Part shown: positions 38,790 through 47,922 of the stretch, piece by piece | How positions within the stretch are numbered: the first letter of the stretch is position 1 | Layout of the letters: every line of letters begins with the position of its first letter | Source of the DNA: Pseudomonas syringae | GTDB lineage: Bacteria > Pseudomonadota > Gammaproteobacteria > Pseudomonadales > Pseudomonadaceae | Reading direction: 5' to 3' | Assembly (NCBI RefSeq): GCF_023278085.1 | Contig: NZ_CP066265.1 | Location: forward strand, 248,001-312,000 | Length of the DNA: 64,000 nt | Notes under the pieces: model-generated | Seen by the model: only the letters and a program-made list of their open reading frames with translations | What the model was told of the DNA's origin: nothing | Databases searched by the model: none | Program-made: the position numbers and the translations under genes

Positions 38790-39440
38790 ATCTGCGCCGC
38801 GCCGCACACTCAAGAGTGGACGCATAGCGTCCAGAACAGCATGCGACGCGGAGCATCGCACGATAGTTGAGATTATCGTTCCGCACGCTCCAGCGTGGGA
38901 ATGCCGTGGGTGACGCTCTGCGTCACAGATCTGCGCCGCGCCGCACATTCCGGATCGGACGCATAGCGTCCAGAACAGCATGCGACGCGGAGCGTCGCAC
39001 GATAGTTGGGATTATCGTTCCGCACGCTCCAGCGTGGGAATGCCGTGGGTGACGCTCTGCGTCACAGATCTGCGCCGCGCCGCACATTCCGGATCGGACG
39101 CAGAGCGTCCAGAACAGCATGCGACGCGGAGCATCGCACGATAGTTGGGATTATCGTTCCTCACGCTCCAGCGTGGGAATGCCGTGGGTGACGCTCCGCG
39201 TCACAAATCTGCGCCGCGCCGCACATTCCGGATCGGACGCATAGCGTCCAGAACAGCATGCGACGCGGAGCGTCGCACGATAGTTGGGATTATCGTTCCG
39301 CACGCTCCAGCGTGGGAATGCCGTGGGTGACGCTCCGCGTCACAGATCTGCGCCGCACATTCCGGATCGGACGCAGAGCGTCCAGAACAGCATGCGACGC
39401 GGAGCATCGCACGATAGTTGAGATTATCGTTCCGCACGCT
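38790..39440. repeat. Tandem array of a 139-bp composite palindromic unit (about 4.7 copies)
   Basis: Unit starts (TCTGCGCCGC) at 38791, 38930, 39069, 39208 and 39347, an exact 139-bp step each time; the last copy loses 5 bp of the GCGCC run and stops at about 39438. Each unit carries four hairpins: GGACGC-AGA-GCGTCC, GCGACGC-GGA-GCGTCGC, CACGCT-CC-AGCGTG and GTGACGC-TCT-GCGTCAC. An ACGATA...TATCGT dyad sits at the centre. The first two and last two hairpins are mirror images, so each unit is one large imperfect palindrome. Fills the 676-bp gap between convergent genes. Confidence 0.92.
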
Positions 39441-39461
39441 AGCTGAGGACTATGAAAAAAC

Positions 39462-39965
39462 TCAGCAATCAGGCTCGTCAGCGGTGTAACGACGGGCCGG
39501 ATTGACCGCTGCATCGAACTCACGCAAGGCTTTGACGCCGATCAACAGCGGGAAGTTGAAGTGGCTGCGGTCTACCAGGTTGACCTCGACCGTACGCTTC
39601 TTGTCGCCCAGGCACAGTTCCAGGTCAACGACCGGGCGCTTGGCAGGGTTGATGCTTTCATCGTCCTCGTCATCACCTTCGGCACGGCCCTTGATCTTGC
39701 TGATCCGCGACACCTTGTGCTCGTACACCTTGTTGTCCGCACCCTTGGTGGCCAGGCGGAATCGTACCCAGTCATCACCATCACGCTTGAACAGCTCGAT
39801 GTCCTTGGCCGACAGCGAAGCGGTCAGCGCGCCGGTGTCCATTTTGGCCTTGAAGGTCTGGTCTACGTCGAGAACCTTGATGTTCTCGTAGCGGCCATAC
39901 AACGTCGGTTCAGCGGCCATGACTGGCAGGGCCAGCAACGACAGTAGCGCCAGGATCGGTTTCAC
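39462..39965 (-). CDS. Retropepsin-like aspartic peptidase, RimB/RloA2 type
   Basis: 167 aa with a signal peptide (ILALLSLLALPVMAAE). The single-domain aspartic protease motif is KMDTGALTASL (about residues 41-51), as in the DUF785/retropepsin-like family often labelled putative ATP-dependent zinc protease. LIGVKALREF is the conserved C-terminal partner. Some relatives sit beside RimK or glutathione ligases; none is here. Its 3' end abuts the large tandem repeat. Confidence 0.82.
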   Translation of the reverse strand: MKPILALLSLLALPVMAAEPTLYGRYENIKVLDVDQTFKAKMDTGALTASLSAKDIELFKRDGDDWVRFRLATKGADNKVYEHKVSRISKIKGRAEGDDEDDESINPAKRPVVDLELCLGDKKRTVEVNLVDRSHFNFPLLIGVKALREFDAAVNPARRYTADEPDC

Positions 39966-40158
39966 GTGAGAGGTTCCTCGCAGTGGTCAGCGCCTGATTG
40001 GCGCCCGGTTTTAGACAGCGAACCTGCAGGAGGTTCGGCAGCAAGCATGTCACGCCAGCATAAATGCCGAGACGTGAAACATTTGTAAGCACCTGTGTAA
40101 TTGGCGTAAAACGCGAGGGTCTTTATCATTGCCGCCCCTGAACCTTCAAGAGTCCGCT

Positions 40159-41058
40159 ATGCGCCGTCTGCTCACCGGCTGTTTCGTCACCTTTCTATTG
40201 CTGGTCAACACCTTGGTGCTGATCGGGCCCTTGCTGATTTTTGCCCTGCTCAAGCTGCTGTTCCGGGGCTCGATGCGCGATCGCTGCTCACGCGGTGCAA
40301 TGTGGGTAGCCGAGACCTGGGCCGAAATCGACAAGGCTATTTTCGCGACGTTCATTCCTGTGCGATGGGACATTCGTGGCGATGAAGGGCTGCGCGGTGA
40401 TACGTCTTATCTGGTCATCAGCAATCACCAGTCATGGGTCGACATTCCCGCGCTGATTCAGGCGCTCAACCGGCGTACACCCTTTTTCAAGTTTTTCCTG
40501 AAAAAGGAGCTGATCTGGGTGCCGCTGCTGGGGCTCGCGTGGTGGGGGCTGGACTACCCGTTCATGAAACGCTACAGCAAGGCTTTTCTGGAAAAGCACC
40601 CGGAGCTCAAGGGCAAGGACCTGGAAATCACCAAAGCCGCCTGCGAACTGTTCAAACGTCAGCCGGTAACCATCGTCAACTACCTGGAAGGCACGCGCTT
40701 CACCCCGGCTAAACATGCGGCGCAGGCATCGCCTTACGCCAACCTGCTCAAACCCAAGGCGGGCGGCGTGGCCTTTGTGCTGGCGGCGATGGGCGAACAG
40801 CTGGATGCCATTCTGGATGTCACGGTGGTGTATCCCGGCTCAGGCATTCCCGGTTTCTGGGACATGTTGTGCGGTCGGGTCTCCAGAGTGATCGTCGACA
40901 TCAAGACCCGCGAGCTGGACCCTTCACTCTGGCAGGGCGATTACGAGAACGACCCGGTGTTTCGCGAGAAAGTGCAGGGTTGGGTCAATCAGCTCTGGGT
41001 CGAGAAAGATGCGCTTATCGGCGCATTGCGGATTGAGTTAGCTACCGGCACCCCATAA
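40159..41058 (+). CDS. PlsC-type lysophospholipid acyltransferase
   Basis: 299 aa with an N-terminal membrane helix (FVTFLLLVNTLVLIGPLLIFALLKLL). Catalytic HX4D motif is NHQSWVD; the second acyltransferase motif is NYLEGTRF. Related to E. coli YihG-type acyltransferases that set phospholipid sn-2 acyl chains. The start at 40159 is preferred over an upstream in-frame start at 40129 because the helix begins directly after it and AAGAG precedes it. Its last 21 bp overlap the end of the convergent DUF2780 gene. Confidence 0.9.
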   Translation: MRRLLTGCFVTFLLLVNTLVLIGPLLIFALLKLLFRGSMRDRCSRGAMWVAETWAEIDKAIFATFIPVRWDIRGDEGLRGDTSYLVISNHQSWVDIPALIQALNRRTPFFKFFLKKELIWVPLLGLAWWGLDYPFMKRYSKAFLEKHPELKGKDLEITKAACELFKRQPVTIVNYLEGTRFTPAKHAAQASPYANLLKPKAGGVAFVLAAMGEQLDAILDVTVVYPGSGIPGFWDMLCGRVSRVIVDIKTRELDPSLWQGDYENDPVFREKVQGWVNQLWVEKDALIGALRIELATGTP

Positions 41059-41598
41059 TCCACTCAGGCTCTGCAACGCCGAACCACTGGCACCTTGTTG
41101 CCCGAGGTATTGCAGAATCAGCGGGGCAAACTGGCTGACCATCGTGCTGTCCATGCCCAGTGCCTTGAAGGCGTTATTCACGTCGCCCATGTTCTGCACG
41201 TTGCCCAGTGCGCTGTTGAGCATCGAGCTATTGCCCGATTTGCCCAGCAGACTGCCCAGCCCGTTGGCGCCACCCAGGCTGTCCAGCGCAGACGTCCCGG
41301 ACATTTGCTCCAGCCCCGGCACCGATTTGGCAAGTTGCGAATAATCGGTGCTGGTCAGTTTGTTCTTCGCCAGCCCGAGCAATGCGCCCGTCCCGCCAAC
41401 AGCCTGTTCAGGGGTGACATTGAGCTGCGTGCCGAGGGTATTGAGCAGACCCGCCACTTCGGGTGCCGCCGTGGCTTTCTGATTGCCATTCGTGGCATTG
41501 GAGACGGCATTCGCTGCGTCATTCAGATTGAAGGCAAACGCCGGGCTTGCCGCCAGCGCCATCAACGTTACCAAAGCCATACTGCGTGCAGTTTTCAT
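41038..41598 (-). CDS. DUF2780 exported protein
   Basis: 186 aa with a signal peptide (ALVTLMALAASPAFA). The remainder is glycine-, serine- and leucine-rich with the LNTLGTQLNVTPEQAVGGTGALLGLAKNKL segment of DUF2780. No catalytic motif is seen; function unknown. It converges on the acyltransferase gene with a 21-bp overlap of coding ends. The 292 bp upstream of it hold only a GACGGCTG direct duplication at about 41748-41765 and no gene. Confidence 0.82.
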   Translation of the reverse strand: MKTARSMALVTLMALAASPAFAFNLNDAANAVSNATNGNQKATAAPEVAGLLNTLGTQLNVTPEQAVGGTGALLGLAKNKLTSTDYSQLAKSVPGLEQMSGTSALDSLGGANGLGSLLGKSGNSSMLNSALGNVQNMGDVNNAFKALGMDSTMVSQFAPLILQYLGQQGASGSALQSLSGLWGAGS

Positions 41599-41890
41599 TG
41601 CGTCACCCTTATCAAACCTGAACCGCCTATTAGTGAGCGGTAAAGCTGACGATTTGACTGGAGGAACCGAGGCTTGTTCCCGGCGTGCATGACAGGGTGC
41701 AGGTTATTTCAGCGCCAGACATTTTTGCCTGGCCGTTCTGCTAGCTGGACGGCTGGACGGCTGGAAGGTGCAGGTTCAAGCTGGCACCCTGATGTTCAAT
41801 TCCAGAAAATGCCCCCATGACTTCCGCCGCCCCGGCTGTTCTTTGCATCTATCGCCAAGACCCTATGGCTCGGCTGCCCGCTTGTTAACG

Positions 41891-43090
41891 CTACACGCCA
41901 CTAAACAACCGATGCGGATCAATCACAAACTTCTTCGGCACGCCCGCATCGAATTCGCCATAACCACGCGGAGCGTCGTCCAGGCTGATCACCTCGACAC
42001 CCACCACATCAGCGATCTTGATGCGGTCCCACATGATCGCCTGCATCAACTGGCGATTGTATTTCATGACCGGGGTCTGGCCGGTGTGGAAGCTGTGGGA
42101 TTTGGCCCAGCCCAGACCGAGGCGGATGCTCAGGCTGCCCATTTTTGCAGCGGCGTCCACGGCTCCCGGGTCTTCGGTGACGTACAGGCCGGGAATGCCA
42201 ATCTTGCCTGCCACTCGCACCACACCCATCAATGAGTTGAGCACGGTGGCGGGTGCTTCGGCCTGAGCGCCAGCATGGCCATGACCGCGTGCTTCGAAAC
42301 CTACCGCGTCGATGGCGCAATCCACTTCAGGTTCGCCGAGCAGGGCAGCGATCTGCTCGTGCAAGGGTGTGTCCTGGGACAAGTCGGCAATTTCGAAGCC
42401 CTGGGCCTTGGCGTGAACCAGGCGTGTCGGATTAACGTCGCCGACGATGACCACTGCCGCACCCAGCAAGCGGGCCGAAGCGGCAGCGGCTAAACCGACC
42501 GGGCCAGCGCCTGCAACGTAGACGGTACTGCCAGGTCCAACCCCGGCAGTCACGGCGCCGTGGTAACCGGTGGGCAGGATGTCGGACAGGCAGGTCAGGT
42601 CGCGGATTTTTTCCATCGCCGCGTCGCGGTCCGGGAGTTTGAGCAGGTTGAAGTCCGCGTAAGGCACCAGCACGTATTCAGCCTGGCCGCCAACCCAGTC
42701 GCCCATGTCGACATAACCATAGGCACCACCGGGACGCGCAGGGTTGACCGTCAGGCAGACGCCGGTGTTCTGTTCCTTGCAACTGCGGCAGCGACCGCAC
42801 GCCACGTTGAATGGCACAGAAACCAGATCACCGACTTTCAGATGTTCCACGTCACGACCGGCTTCCAGCACCTCACCGGTGATTTCATGACCGAGCACCA
42901 GCCCGGTCTGCGCCGTGGTGCGGCCGCGTACCATGTGCTGGTCCGAGCCGCAGATGTTGGTGGAAACCACGCGCAGGATCACGCCGTGTTCAATGCGCTT
43001 GCCGCGTGGGTCTTCCATTTTCGGGAAAGGAATTGATTGCACTTCGACCTTGCCAGCGCCGAGATAAACTACACCGCGATTACCAGACAT
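41891..43090 (-). CDS. fdhA: Glutathione-independent formaldehyde dehydrogenase
   Basis: 399 aa zinc-dependent NAD-linked dehydrogenase oxidising formaldehyde to formate. Catalytic zinc ligands begin at NICGSDQHMV and GHEITGEV; structural zinc cysteines are CGRCRSCKEQNTGVC. The NAD-binding motif is VAGAGPVGLAAAASA. It is the last gene downstream of purU (90 bp) in the sarcosine module, where sarcosine oxidase can release formaldehyde. The ATG at 43090 has GAGGCGACATGT upstream. Confidence 0.95.
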   Translation of the reverse strand: MSGNRGVVYLGAGKVEVQSIPFPKMEDPRGKRIEHGVILRVVSTNICGSDQHMVRGRTTAQTGLVLGHEITGEVLEAGRDVEHLKVGDLVSVPFNVACGRCRSCKEQNTGVCLTVNPARPGGAYGYVDMGDWVGGQAEYVLVPYADFNLLKLPDRDAAMEKIRDLTCLSDILPTGYHGAVTAGVGPGSTVYVAGAGPVGLAAAASARLLGAAVVIVGDVNPTRLVHAKAQGFEIADLSQDTPLHEQIAALLGEPEVDCAIDAVGFEARGHGHAGAQAEAPATVLNSLMGVVRVAGKIGIPGLYVTEDPGAVDAAAKMGSLSIRLGLGWAKSHSFHTGQTPVMKYNRQLMQAIMWDRIKIADVVGVEVISLDDAPRGYGEFDAGVPKKFVIDPHRLFSGV

Positions 43091-43180
43091 ACATGTCGCC
43101 TCGCTTTTATTGTTTTGGAGCAGAGAAAAACAGTTGCAAGCTTCAAGCGGCAAGAAATACTCATTGCTTGCAGCTTGCGC

Positions 43181-44038
43181 CTATAAAACCACCGTCCTGT
43201 TGGCGTTGAGGAACACCCGCCGTTCGATGTGATAGCCCACCGCGCGGGCCAGTGTCAGCCCTTCGATGTCTCGACCCTTGGCAATCAGGTCTTCGGGGTA
43301 GTGACTGTGATCGACCACCTCCACGCCTTGGGCAATGATAGGGCCTTCGTCCAGATCGTTGTTGATGTAATGCGCTGTCGCGCCGACCAGTTTCACGCCC
43401 TTGTTGTAGGCCTGATGGTACGGTTTGGCACCCTTGAAACCGGGCAGCAACGAGTGATGAATATTGATCGCCTTGCCATCCAGCTTGCGGCACAGGTCCG
43501 GTGACAGGACCTGCATGTAGCGAGCAAGAATCACCAACTCTGCGCCGGACTCCTCGATGACCTGCCAGACTCTGGCTTCCTGCGCGGGCTTGTCGTTGGG
43601 GTCCAGTGGGAAATGGTAGTACGGAATTCCGTGCCAGCCAGCCAGCGGCTCAAGATCCGGGTGATTGGACACCACCGCGACCACGTCCATGGACAGTTGA
43701 TTGATGCGCTGACGATAGAGCAGGTCGTTCAGGCAGTGATCGGCTTTTGAAACCATGATCACTACTTTTGGCCGGTAGTTGGGTGCCGTCAGCTCGAAGA
43801 TCATGCCGAATGCTGCGCCCCGTTCGCTCAATCCGGCCTTGAACGCCTGCTCGTCGAAAGCCTCGGGCTGACGAAACTCCACACGAATGAAGAAGCGTCC
43901 CGAGAGGCGGTCATCGAAGGAGTGGTGTTCTGTGACGTAGCAGCCCTGCTCGAACAGAAAGCGCGTCACTGCATCTACCGTGCCCAGCACGCTTGGGCAG
44001 TCGGCGGTCAAAATCCATGTGTCGGGCGCGCGGCTCAT
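43181..44038 (-). CDS. purU: Formyltetrahydrofolate deformylase
   Basis: 285 aa. Hydrolyses 10-formyl-THF to formate and THF. N-terminal ACT domain (ADCPSVLGTVDAVTRFLFEQGCYV, about residues 13-36) and C-terminal formyltransferase-fold domain with INIHHSLLPGFKGAKPYHQA and ATAHYINNDLDEGPII. In this locus it returns THF to the sarcosine oxidase/GlyA cycle. Separated from soxG by 194 bp that include a palindromic repeat. Confidence 0.95.
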   Translation of the reverse strand: MSRAPDTWILTADCPSVLGTVDAVTRFLFEQGCYVTEHHSFDDRLSGRFFIRVEFRQPEAFDEQAFKAGLSERGAAFGMIFELTAPNYRPKVVIMVSKADHCLNDLLYRQRINQLSMDVVAVVSNHPDLEPLAGWHGIPYYHFPLDPNDKPAQEARVWQVIEESGAELVILARYMQVLSPDLCRKLDGKAINIHHSLLPGFKGAKPYHQAYNKGVKLVGATAHYINNDLDEGPIIAQGVEVVDHSHYPEDLIAKGRDIEGLTLARAVGYHIERRVFLNANRTVVL

Positions 44039-44084
44039 TTAATGAATGCTCCTGAATGTTCGTTATGCACATATCTGGCTGACT

Positions 44085-44200
44085 CTCGTGCCAATGCTCC
44101 GCGTTGGCATGCAGTTCGGGACGCTCTGCGTCCCTATTTTGCGACGCAGAGTGTCTAGACATGCATTCTCACGCGGAGCGTGGGAATGAGCGTTACGGGC
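44085..44200. repeat. Composite palindromic repeat between soxG and purU
   Basis: GCCAATGCTCCGCGTTGGC, GGGACGCTCTGCGTCCC, GCGACGCAGAGTGTC and CTCACGCGGAGCGTGGG hairpins in the gap between two genes of one catabolic module. The hairpins could act on the shared transcript. Confidence 0.75.
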
Positions 44201-44232
44201 AGAAGCCTGAGCGTCCCGGTTTCTCGGGCTCT

Positions 44233-44865
44233 TCACGCCTGAATGCTCAGCCCGTACTCGGCACTCGCATCCTGCAGCCACAGCCACCAGTAATCCGAGA
44301 AGCTGCGGCGGACCAGCAGCTCCCAGGTCTCTTCGCCGGTCCGGCGGATGACCAGTTGTGACTTGGCGAACACCGTGCCGACGGCCTTGCCCACCGGAAA
44401 GTTGTCCGGATGTACGTCGTAGCTGGTGGATTTCATCAGCACCTGGCGCACCTTCGGCCCGCTCAGCTCCAGAATCGACTGGCCTCCGCTGACATTGACA
44501 ATGGCGATGTGCAGCCCGGTCAGTTCAGCACGCAATTTCTGCTCCGCCGCGAATTCTTCGCCACTCGGCACGATCAGCAGCCACTCATCCGGGCCGAGCC
44601 ATTGCAGAGAGCTTTCGCCGTTGCTGACCAGCATCAGTGCCCCAGGCAGCTCCATGCCCAGCGCTTTGTGTACGCCGGCGGCGAAGGCTGGATCATGGGC
44701 ATCGCCACGAAGGGTGAGATGGCCCAGCAGCTTCTTCTCGCGCAGGAACACGCCCGGGCTGGCGCGGCCTTTGCCGATCAGGCTGTCGAGACTGGCGTGG
44801 AACAGCGGCGACTCGGCTTTGACGTCGGTGGTCGGGCGCTGCTGGTAAACGTTGGCTGTGGTCAT
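44233..44865 (-). CDS. soxG: Sarcosine oxidase gamma subunit
   Basis: 210 aa, smallest but one subunit of heterotetrameric sarcosine oxidase. GWLGPDEWL-like segment (LQWLGPDEWLLIVPSGEEF) and VNVSGGQSILELSGPKVRQVLMKSTSYDVHP are hallmarks of SoxG. It lies 36 bp after soxA and completes soxBDAG. Confidence 0.94.
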   Translation of the reverse strand: MTTANVYQQRPTTDVKAESPLFHASLDSLIGKGRASPGVFLREKKLLGHLTLRGDAHDPAFAAGVHKALGMELPGALMLVSNGESSLQWLGPDEWLLIVPSGEEFAAEQKLRAELTGLHIAIVNVSGGQSILELSGPKVRQVLMKSTSYDVHPDNFPVGKAVGTVFAKSQLVIRRTGEETWELLVRRSFSDYWWLWLQDASAEYGLSIQA

Positions 44866-44901
44866 GAGTCACCTGCTTTGAATTCTGTTTGGCGCTGATG
44901 T

Positions 44902-47900
44902 TTACTCAACATTCTGCCGCTCGCCCTTCGGATCGAAGAACACCGAAGAAACGATCTCGGCTTCGATCACGCTGCCATCGGCCAGCGGCGCAAACACGCG
45001 CTCGCCAATACGGTTCAGGCCGCCTTTGACCACGCCCATGGCGAACGAATAGCCCAGCGAGTTGTGCGCGTAACTGGAGGTCACGTGGCCAACCATGCTC
45101 ATCGGGATCGTCTGCTTGGTGTCGAAGACCAGTTGTGCACCTTCCGGCAGCCACTTGTTCGGGTCGATCGGTTTGAGGCCGACCAGTTGCTTGCGCTGTT
45201 CCCGCACGCAGTCTTCGCGATTCATGCCGCGCCAGCCGATCCAGGAGAATGGCTTGGTACGACCGACACACCAACCCATGTTCAGATCGTCCGGGGTCAT
45301 CGAGCCATCGGTGTCCTGACCGACGATGATGAAGCCCTTTTCGGCGCGCAGCACGTGCATGGTCTCAGTGCCGTAAGGCGTCAGGTTGTACTGCTTGCCT
45401 GCCTCGGCGATCTTTTCCAGAACGCCCATGGCGTAGTCGGCCTGAATGTTGACCTCGTAGGACAGCTCGCCGGTAAACGAAATACGGAATACTCGGGCCG
45501 GTACACCGGCGACCAGACCTTCTTTCCAGGTCATGAACGGAAAGGCTTCACGGCCCAGATCAATGTCGGTGACTTCGCTTAGCAGCTTGCGGCTGTTAGG
45601 ACCGGACAGCGTGAGGGTCGCCCAGTGATCGGTCACGGAGGTGAAGTAAACCTTGAGGTCCGGCCATTCGGTCTGCTGATAGATTTCCAGCCATTGCAGA
45701 ACCCGTGCAGCGCCGCCCGTGGTAGTGGTCATCAGGAAGTGATTGTCGGCGAGGCAGGCGGTCACGCCGTCATCGAAGACCATGCCGTCTTCCTTGCACA
45801 TCAGCCCGTAACGCGCCTTGCCCACGTCCAGTTTGGTCCAGGCGTTGGTGTAGATGCGGTTGAGAAATTCGCGCGCGTCCGGGCCCTGAATGTCGATCTT
45901 GCCCAGCGTCGAGGCGTCCAGCAGGCCGACGCTGTCACGCACCGCCTTGCATTCGCGAGCAACGGCTGCCGGAAGGTCTTCACCGTTCTTCGGGAAGTAC
46001 CAGGGGCGCTTCCACTGGCCGACGTCTTCAAACTCGGCACCGTTTTTGACGTGCCAGGCGTGCAGCGCCGTGAAACGCACCGGTTCGAAGATGTGTTTGC
46101 AGTGGCGTCCGGCAATCGCACCGAACGTCACCGGCGTGTAGTTGGGGCGGAACATGGTGGTGCCCATTTCCGGAATCGACACGTTCAACGAGCGGGCGGC
46201 AATGGCCAGGCCATTGACGTTGCCCAGCTTGCCCTGATCGGTGCCGAACCCCAGCGCGGTGTAACGTTTGACGTGCTCGACCGACTCGAAACCCTCGCGT
46301 GTCGCCAGTTCGATGGCGGCGGCGGTGACGTCGTTCTGGAAGTCAACGAATTGCTTGGGCGCTCGTGCGGTACCTTTTTCGTGTGGCACCTGAAACAGCG
46401 CCAACGTCGGTTCTTCGGCCCGGTTGAGGGCTTTGGGCATGACGCCCTCGACAATCCCGAAGCCCGCCTCGCTGGCCGCGCGCGCGCCGCCTTCAAAACC
46501 ATCGGCCAGGCTGTCGGCCAGGCTGTAGACGCCGTTCACGCCACCCACGCAAATGCGTTTCTGCGGTGCTTCACCCGGCACGAAACCGAGGATGTCCTCG
46601 CGCCAGACCGGCTTGCCACCCAGGTGCGAAGCAAGGTGCACAATCGGGCTGTAACCCCCGGAGCTGGCCACCAGATCGCACTCAAGCCATTCGCCAGGGC
46701 TGGTAACGGCGTGCGCCTTGAGGTCGATGGCAGCAACCCGCGCAGCGGTCACGTGTTTGCTGCCACGGGCTTCGATGACCGCGCTGCCGGTCAGAATGCG
46801 AATACCTTTGGCCCGTGCTTCTTCAACCAGCGGGCCGCGCGGGTTATGCCGCGCATCGGCAATCGCAACGACCTGCAGGCTGGCATCGAGCCAGTCCAGA
46901 GCGACGCGGTAGGCATGGTCGTTATTGGTCGACAGCACCAGCTTCTTGCCCGGCGCGACGCCGTAACGACGGACATACGTCGAGACCGCACCGGCCAGCA
47001 TGTTGCCCGGCACGTCATTGTTGCCGTAAACCAGCGGGCGCTCGTGAGTACCGGCTGCCAGCACCACGCGTTTGGCGCGCACCCGGTGCATGCGCTGGCG
47101 GACCATGCCGATAGGCGCGCGATCACCGAGGTGATCGGTCAGCCGCTCGTGAATGGTCAGGAAATTGTGATCGTGATAGCCGTTGACCGTTGCGCGGGGC
47201 AGCAACGTCACATTGCGCAGGCTTTTCAGCTCGGCAACTACCGTCGAGACCCACTCGGTGGCCGGCTTGCCGTCCAGGCTTTCACGGCTGTCGAGCAGGC
47301 TGCCGCCGAACTCCTCCTGTTCATCGGCAATGATCACTCGGGCACCGCTGCGACCCGCTGCCAGCGCGGCAGCCAGACCGGCAGGGCCTGCGCCGACGAT
47401 CAGCACGTCACAGTGCTGGTTCATCGCGTCGTAGCTGTCCGGGTCGTTCTCGGTCGGCGAACGACCCAGGCCGGCAGCCTTGCGGATGTACTTCTCGTAA
47501 GTCATCCAGAACGATTGCGGGTACATGAAGGTTTTGTAGTAGAAGCCGGGCGGCATCAGCTTGCCGCCGACCTTGCCGAGAATACCCATCACGTCGGTAT
47601 TCACGCTGGGCCAGCCGTTGGTGCTGGTCGCAACCAGTCCTGAATAAAGCGCTTGCTGCGTAGCACGCACGTTGGGGATCTGCGTGGCTTCGGTCGCGCC
47701 GATCTGCAACACGGCGTTCGGCTCTTCCGAGCCTGCCGCGAAGATGCCGCGTGGCCGGGAGTACTTGAAGCTGCGGCCAATGATGTCGACGCCGTTGGCC
47801 AGCAGGGCAGAGGCCAGCGAGTCACCTTCAAAGCCCTGGTAGGTCTGGCCGTTGAAGGTGAAGTTCAGCACCTTGCTGCGATTGATACGGCCGCCGTTGG

Positions 47901-47922
47901 GCAGGCGATGGGTCTGGCTCAT
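44902..47922 (-). CDS. soxA: Sarcosine oxidase alpha subunit
   Basis: 1006 aa. The N-terminal 2Fe-2S-like domain (LNFTFNGQTYQGFEGDSLASALLANG) leads to an NAD-binding domain (VLIVGAGPAGLAAALAAGRSG, about residue 173). The C-terminal 380 residues form a GcvT-like folate domain that captures the methylene group on THF. The start at 47922 overlaps the soxD stop by ATGA; the frame's extension to 48045 lies inside soxD and is rejected. The enzyme oxidises sarcosine to glycine plus 5,10-methylene-THF or formaldehyde. Confidence 0.97.
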   Translation of the reverse strand: MSQTHRLPNGGRINRSKVLNFTFNGQTYQGFEGDSLASALLANGVDIIGRSFKYSRPRGIFAAGSEEPNAVLQIGATEATQIPNVRATQQALYSGLVATSTNGWPSVNTDVMGILGKVGGKLMPPGFYYKTFMYPQSFWMTYEKYIRKAAGLGRSPTENDPDSYDAMNQHCDVLIVGAGPAGLAAALAAGRSGARVIIADEQEEFGGSLLDSRESLDGKPATEWVSTVVAELKSLRNVTLLPRATVNGYHDHNFLTIHERLTDHLGDRAPIGMVRQRMHRVRAKRVVLAAGTHERPLVYGNNDVPGNMLAGAVSTYVRRYGVAPGKKLVLSTNNDHAYRVALDWLDASLQVVAIADARHNPRGPLVEEARAKGIRILTGSAVIEARGSKHVTAARVAAIDLKAHAVTSPGEWLECDLVASSGGYSPIVHLASHLGGKPVWREDILGFVPGEAPQKRICVGGVNGVYSLADSLADGFEGGARAASEAGFGIVEGVMPKALNRAEEPTLALFQVPHEKGTARAPKQFVDFQNDVTAAAIELATREGFESVEHVKRYTALGFGTDQGKLGNVNGLAIAARSLNVSIPEMGTTMFRPNYTPVTFGAIAGRHCKHIFEPVRFTALHAWHVKNGAEFEDVGQWKRPWYFPKNGEDLPAAVARECKAVRDSVGLLDASTLGKIDIQGPDAREFLNRIYTNAWTKLDVGKARYGLMCKEDGMVFDDGVTACLADNHFLMTTTTGGAARVLQWLEIYQQTEWPDLKVYFTSVTDHWATLTLSGPNSRKLLSEVTDIDLGREAFPFMTWKEGLVAGVPARVFRISFTGELSYEVNIQADYAMGVLEKIAEAGKQYNLTPYGTETMHVLRAEKGFIIVGQDTDGSMTPDDLNMGWCVGRTKPFSWIGWRGMNREDCVREQRKQLVGLKPIDPNKWLPEGAQLVFDTKQTIPMSMVGHVTSSYAHNSLGYSFAMGVVKGGLNRIGERVFAPLADGSVIEAEIVSSVFFDPKGERQNVE

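Noticed and set aside
38867..39330. Several near-identical 61-aa open frames in the 139-bp array
   Set aside because: They repeat with the array period, span hairpins, have no ribosome site and arise simply because the unit has few stops.
38790..39440. Possible CRISPR array
   Set aside because: The whole 139-bp unit repeats; there are no short repeats separated by unique spacers, and no cas genes are present.
43120..43180. Possible small gene or terminator between purU and fdhA
   Set aside because: The CAAGC-rich stretch looks like a fragment of a common Pseudomonas short repeat; no T-run or coding signal.
45625..47643. 672-aa open frame on the plus strand opposite soxA
   Set aside because: Antisense shadow from GC-rich codon usage; soxA has full family motifs and operon context.
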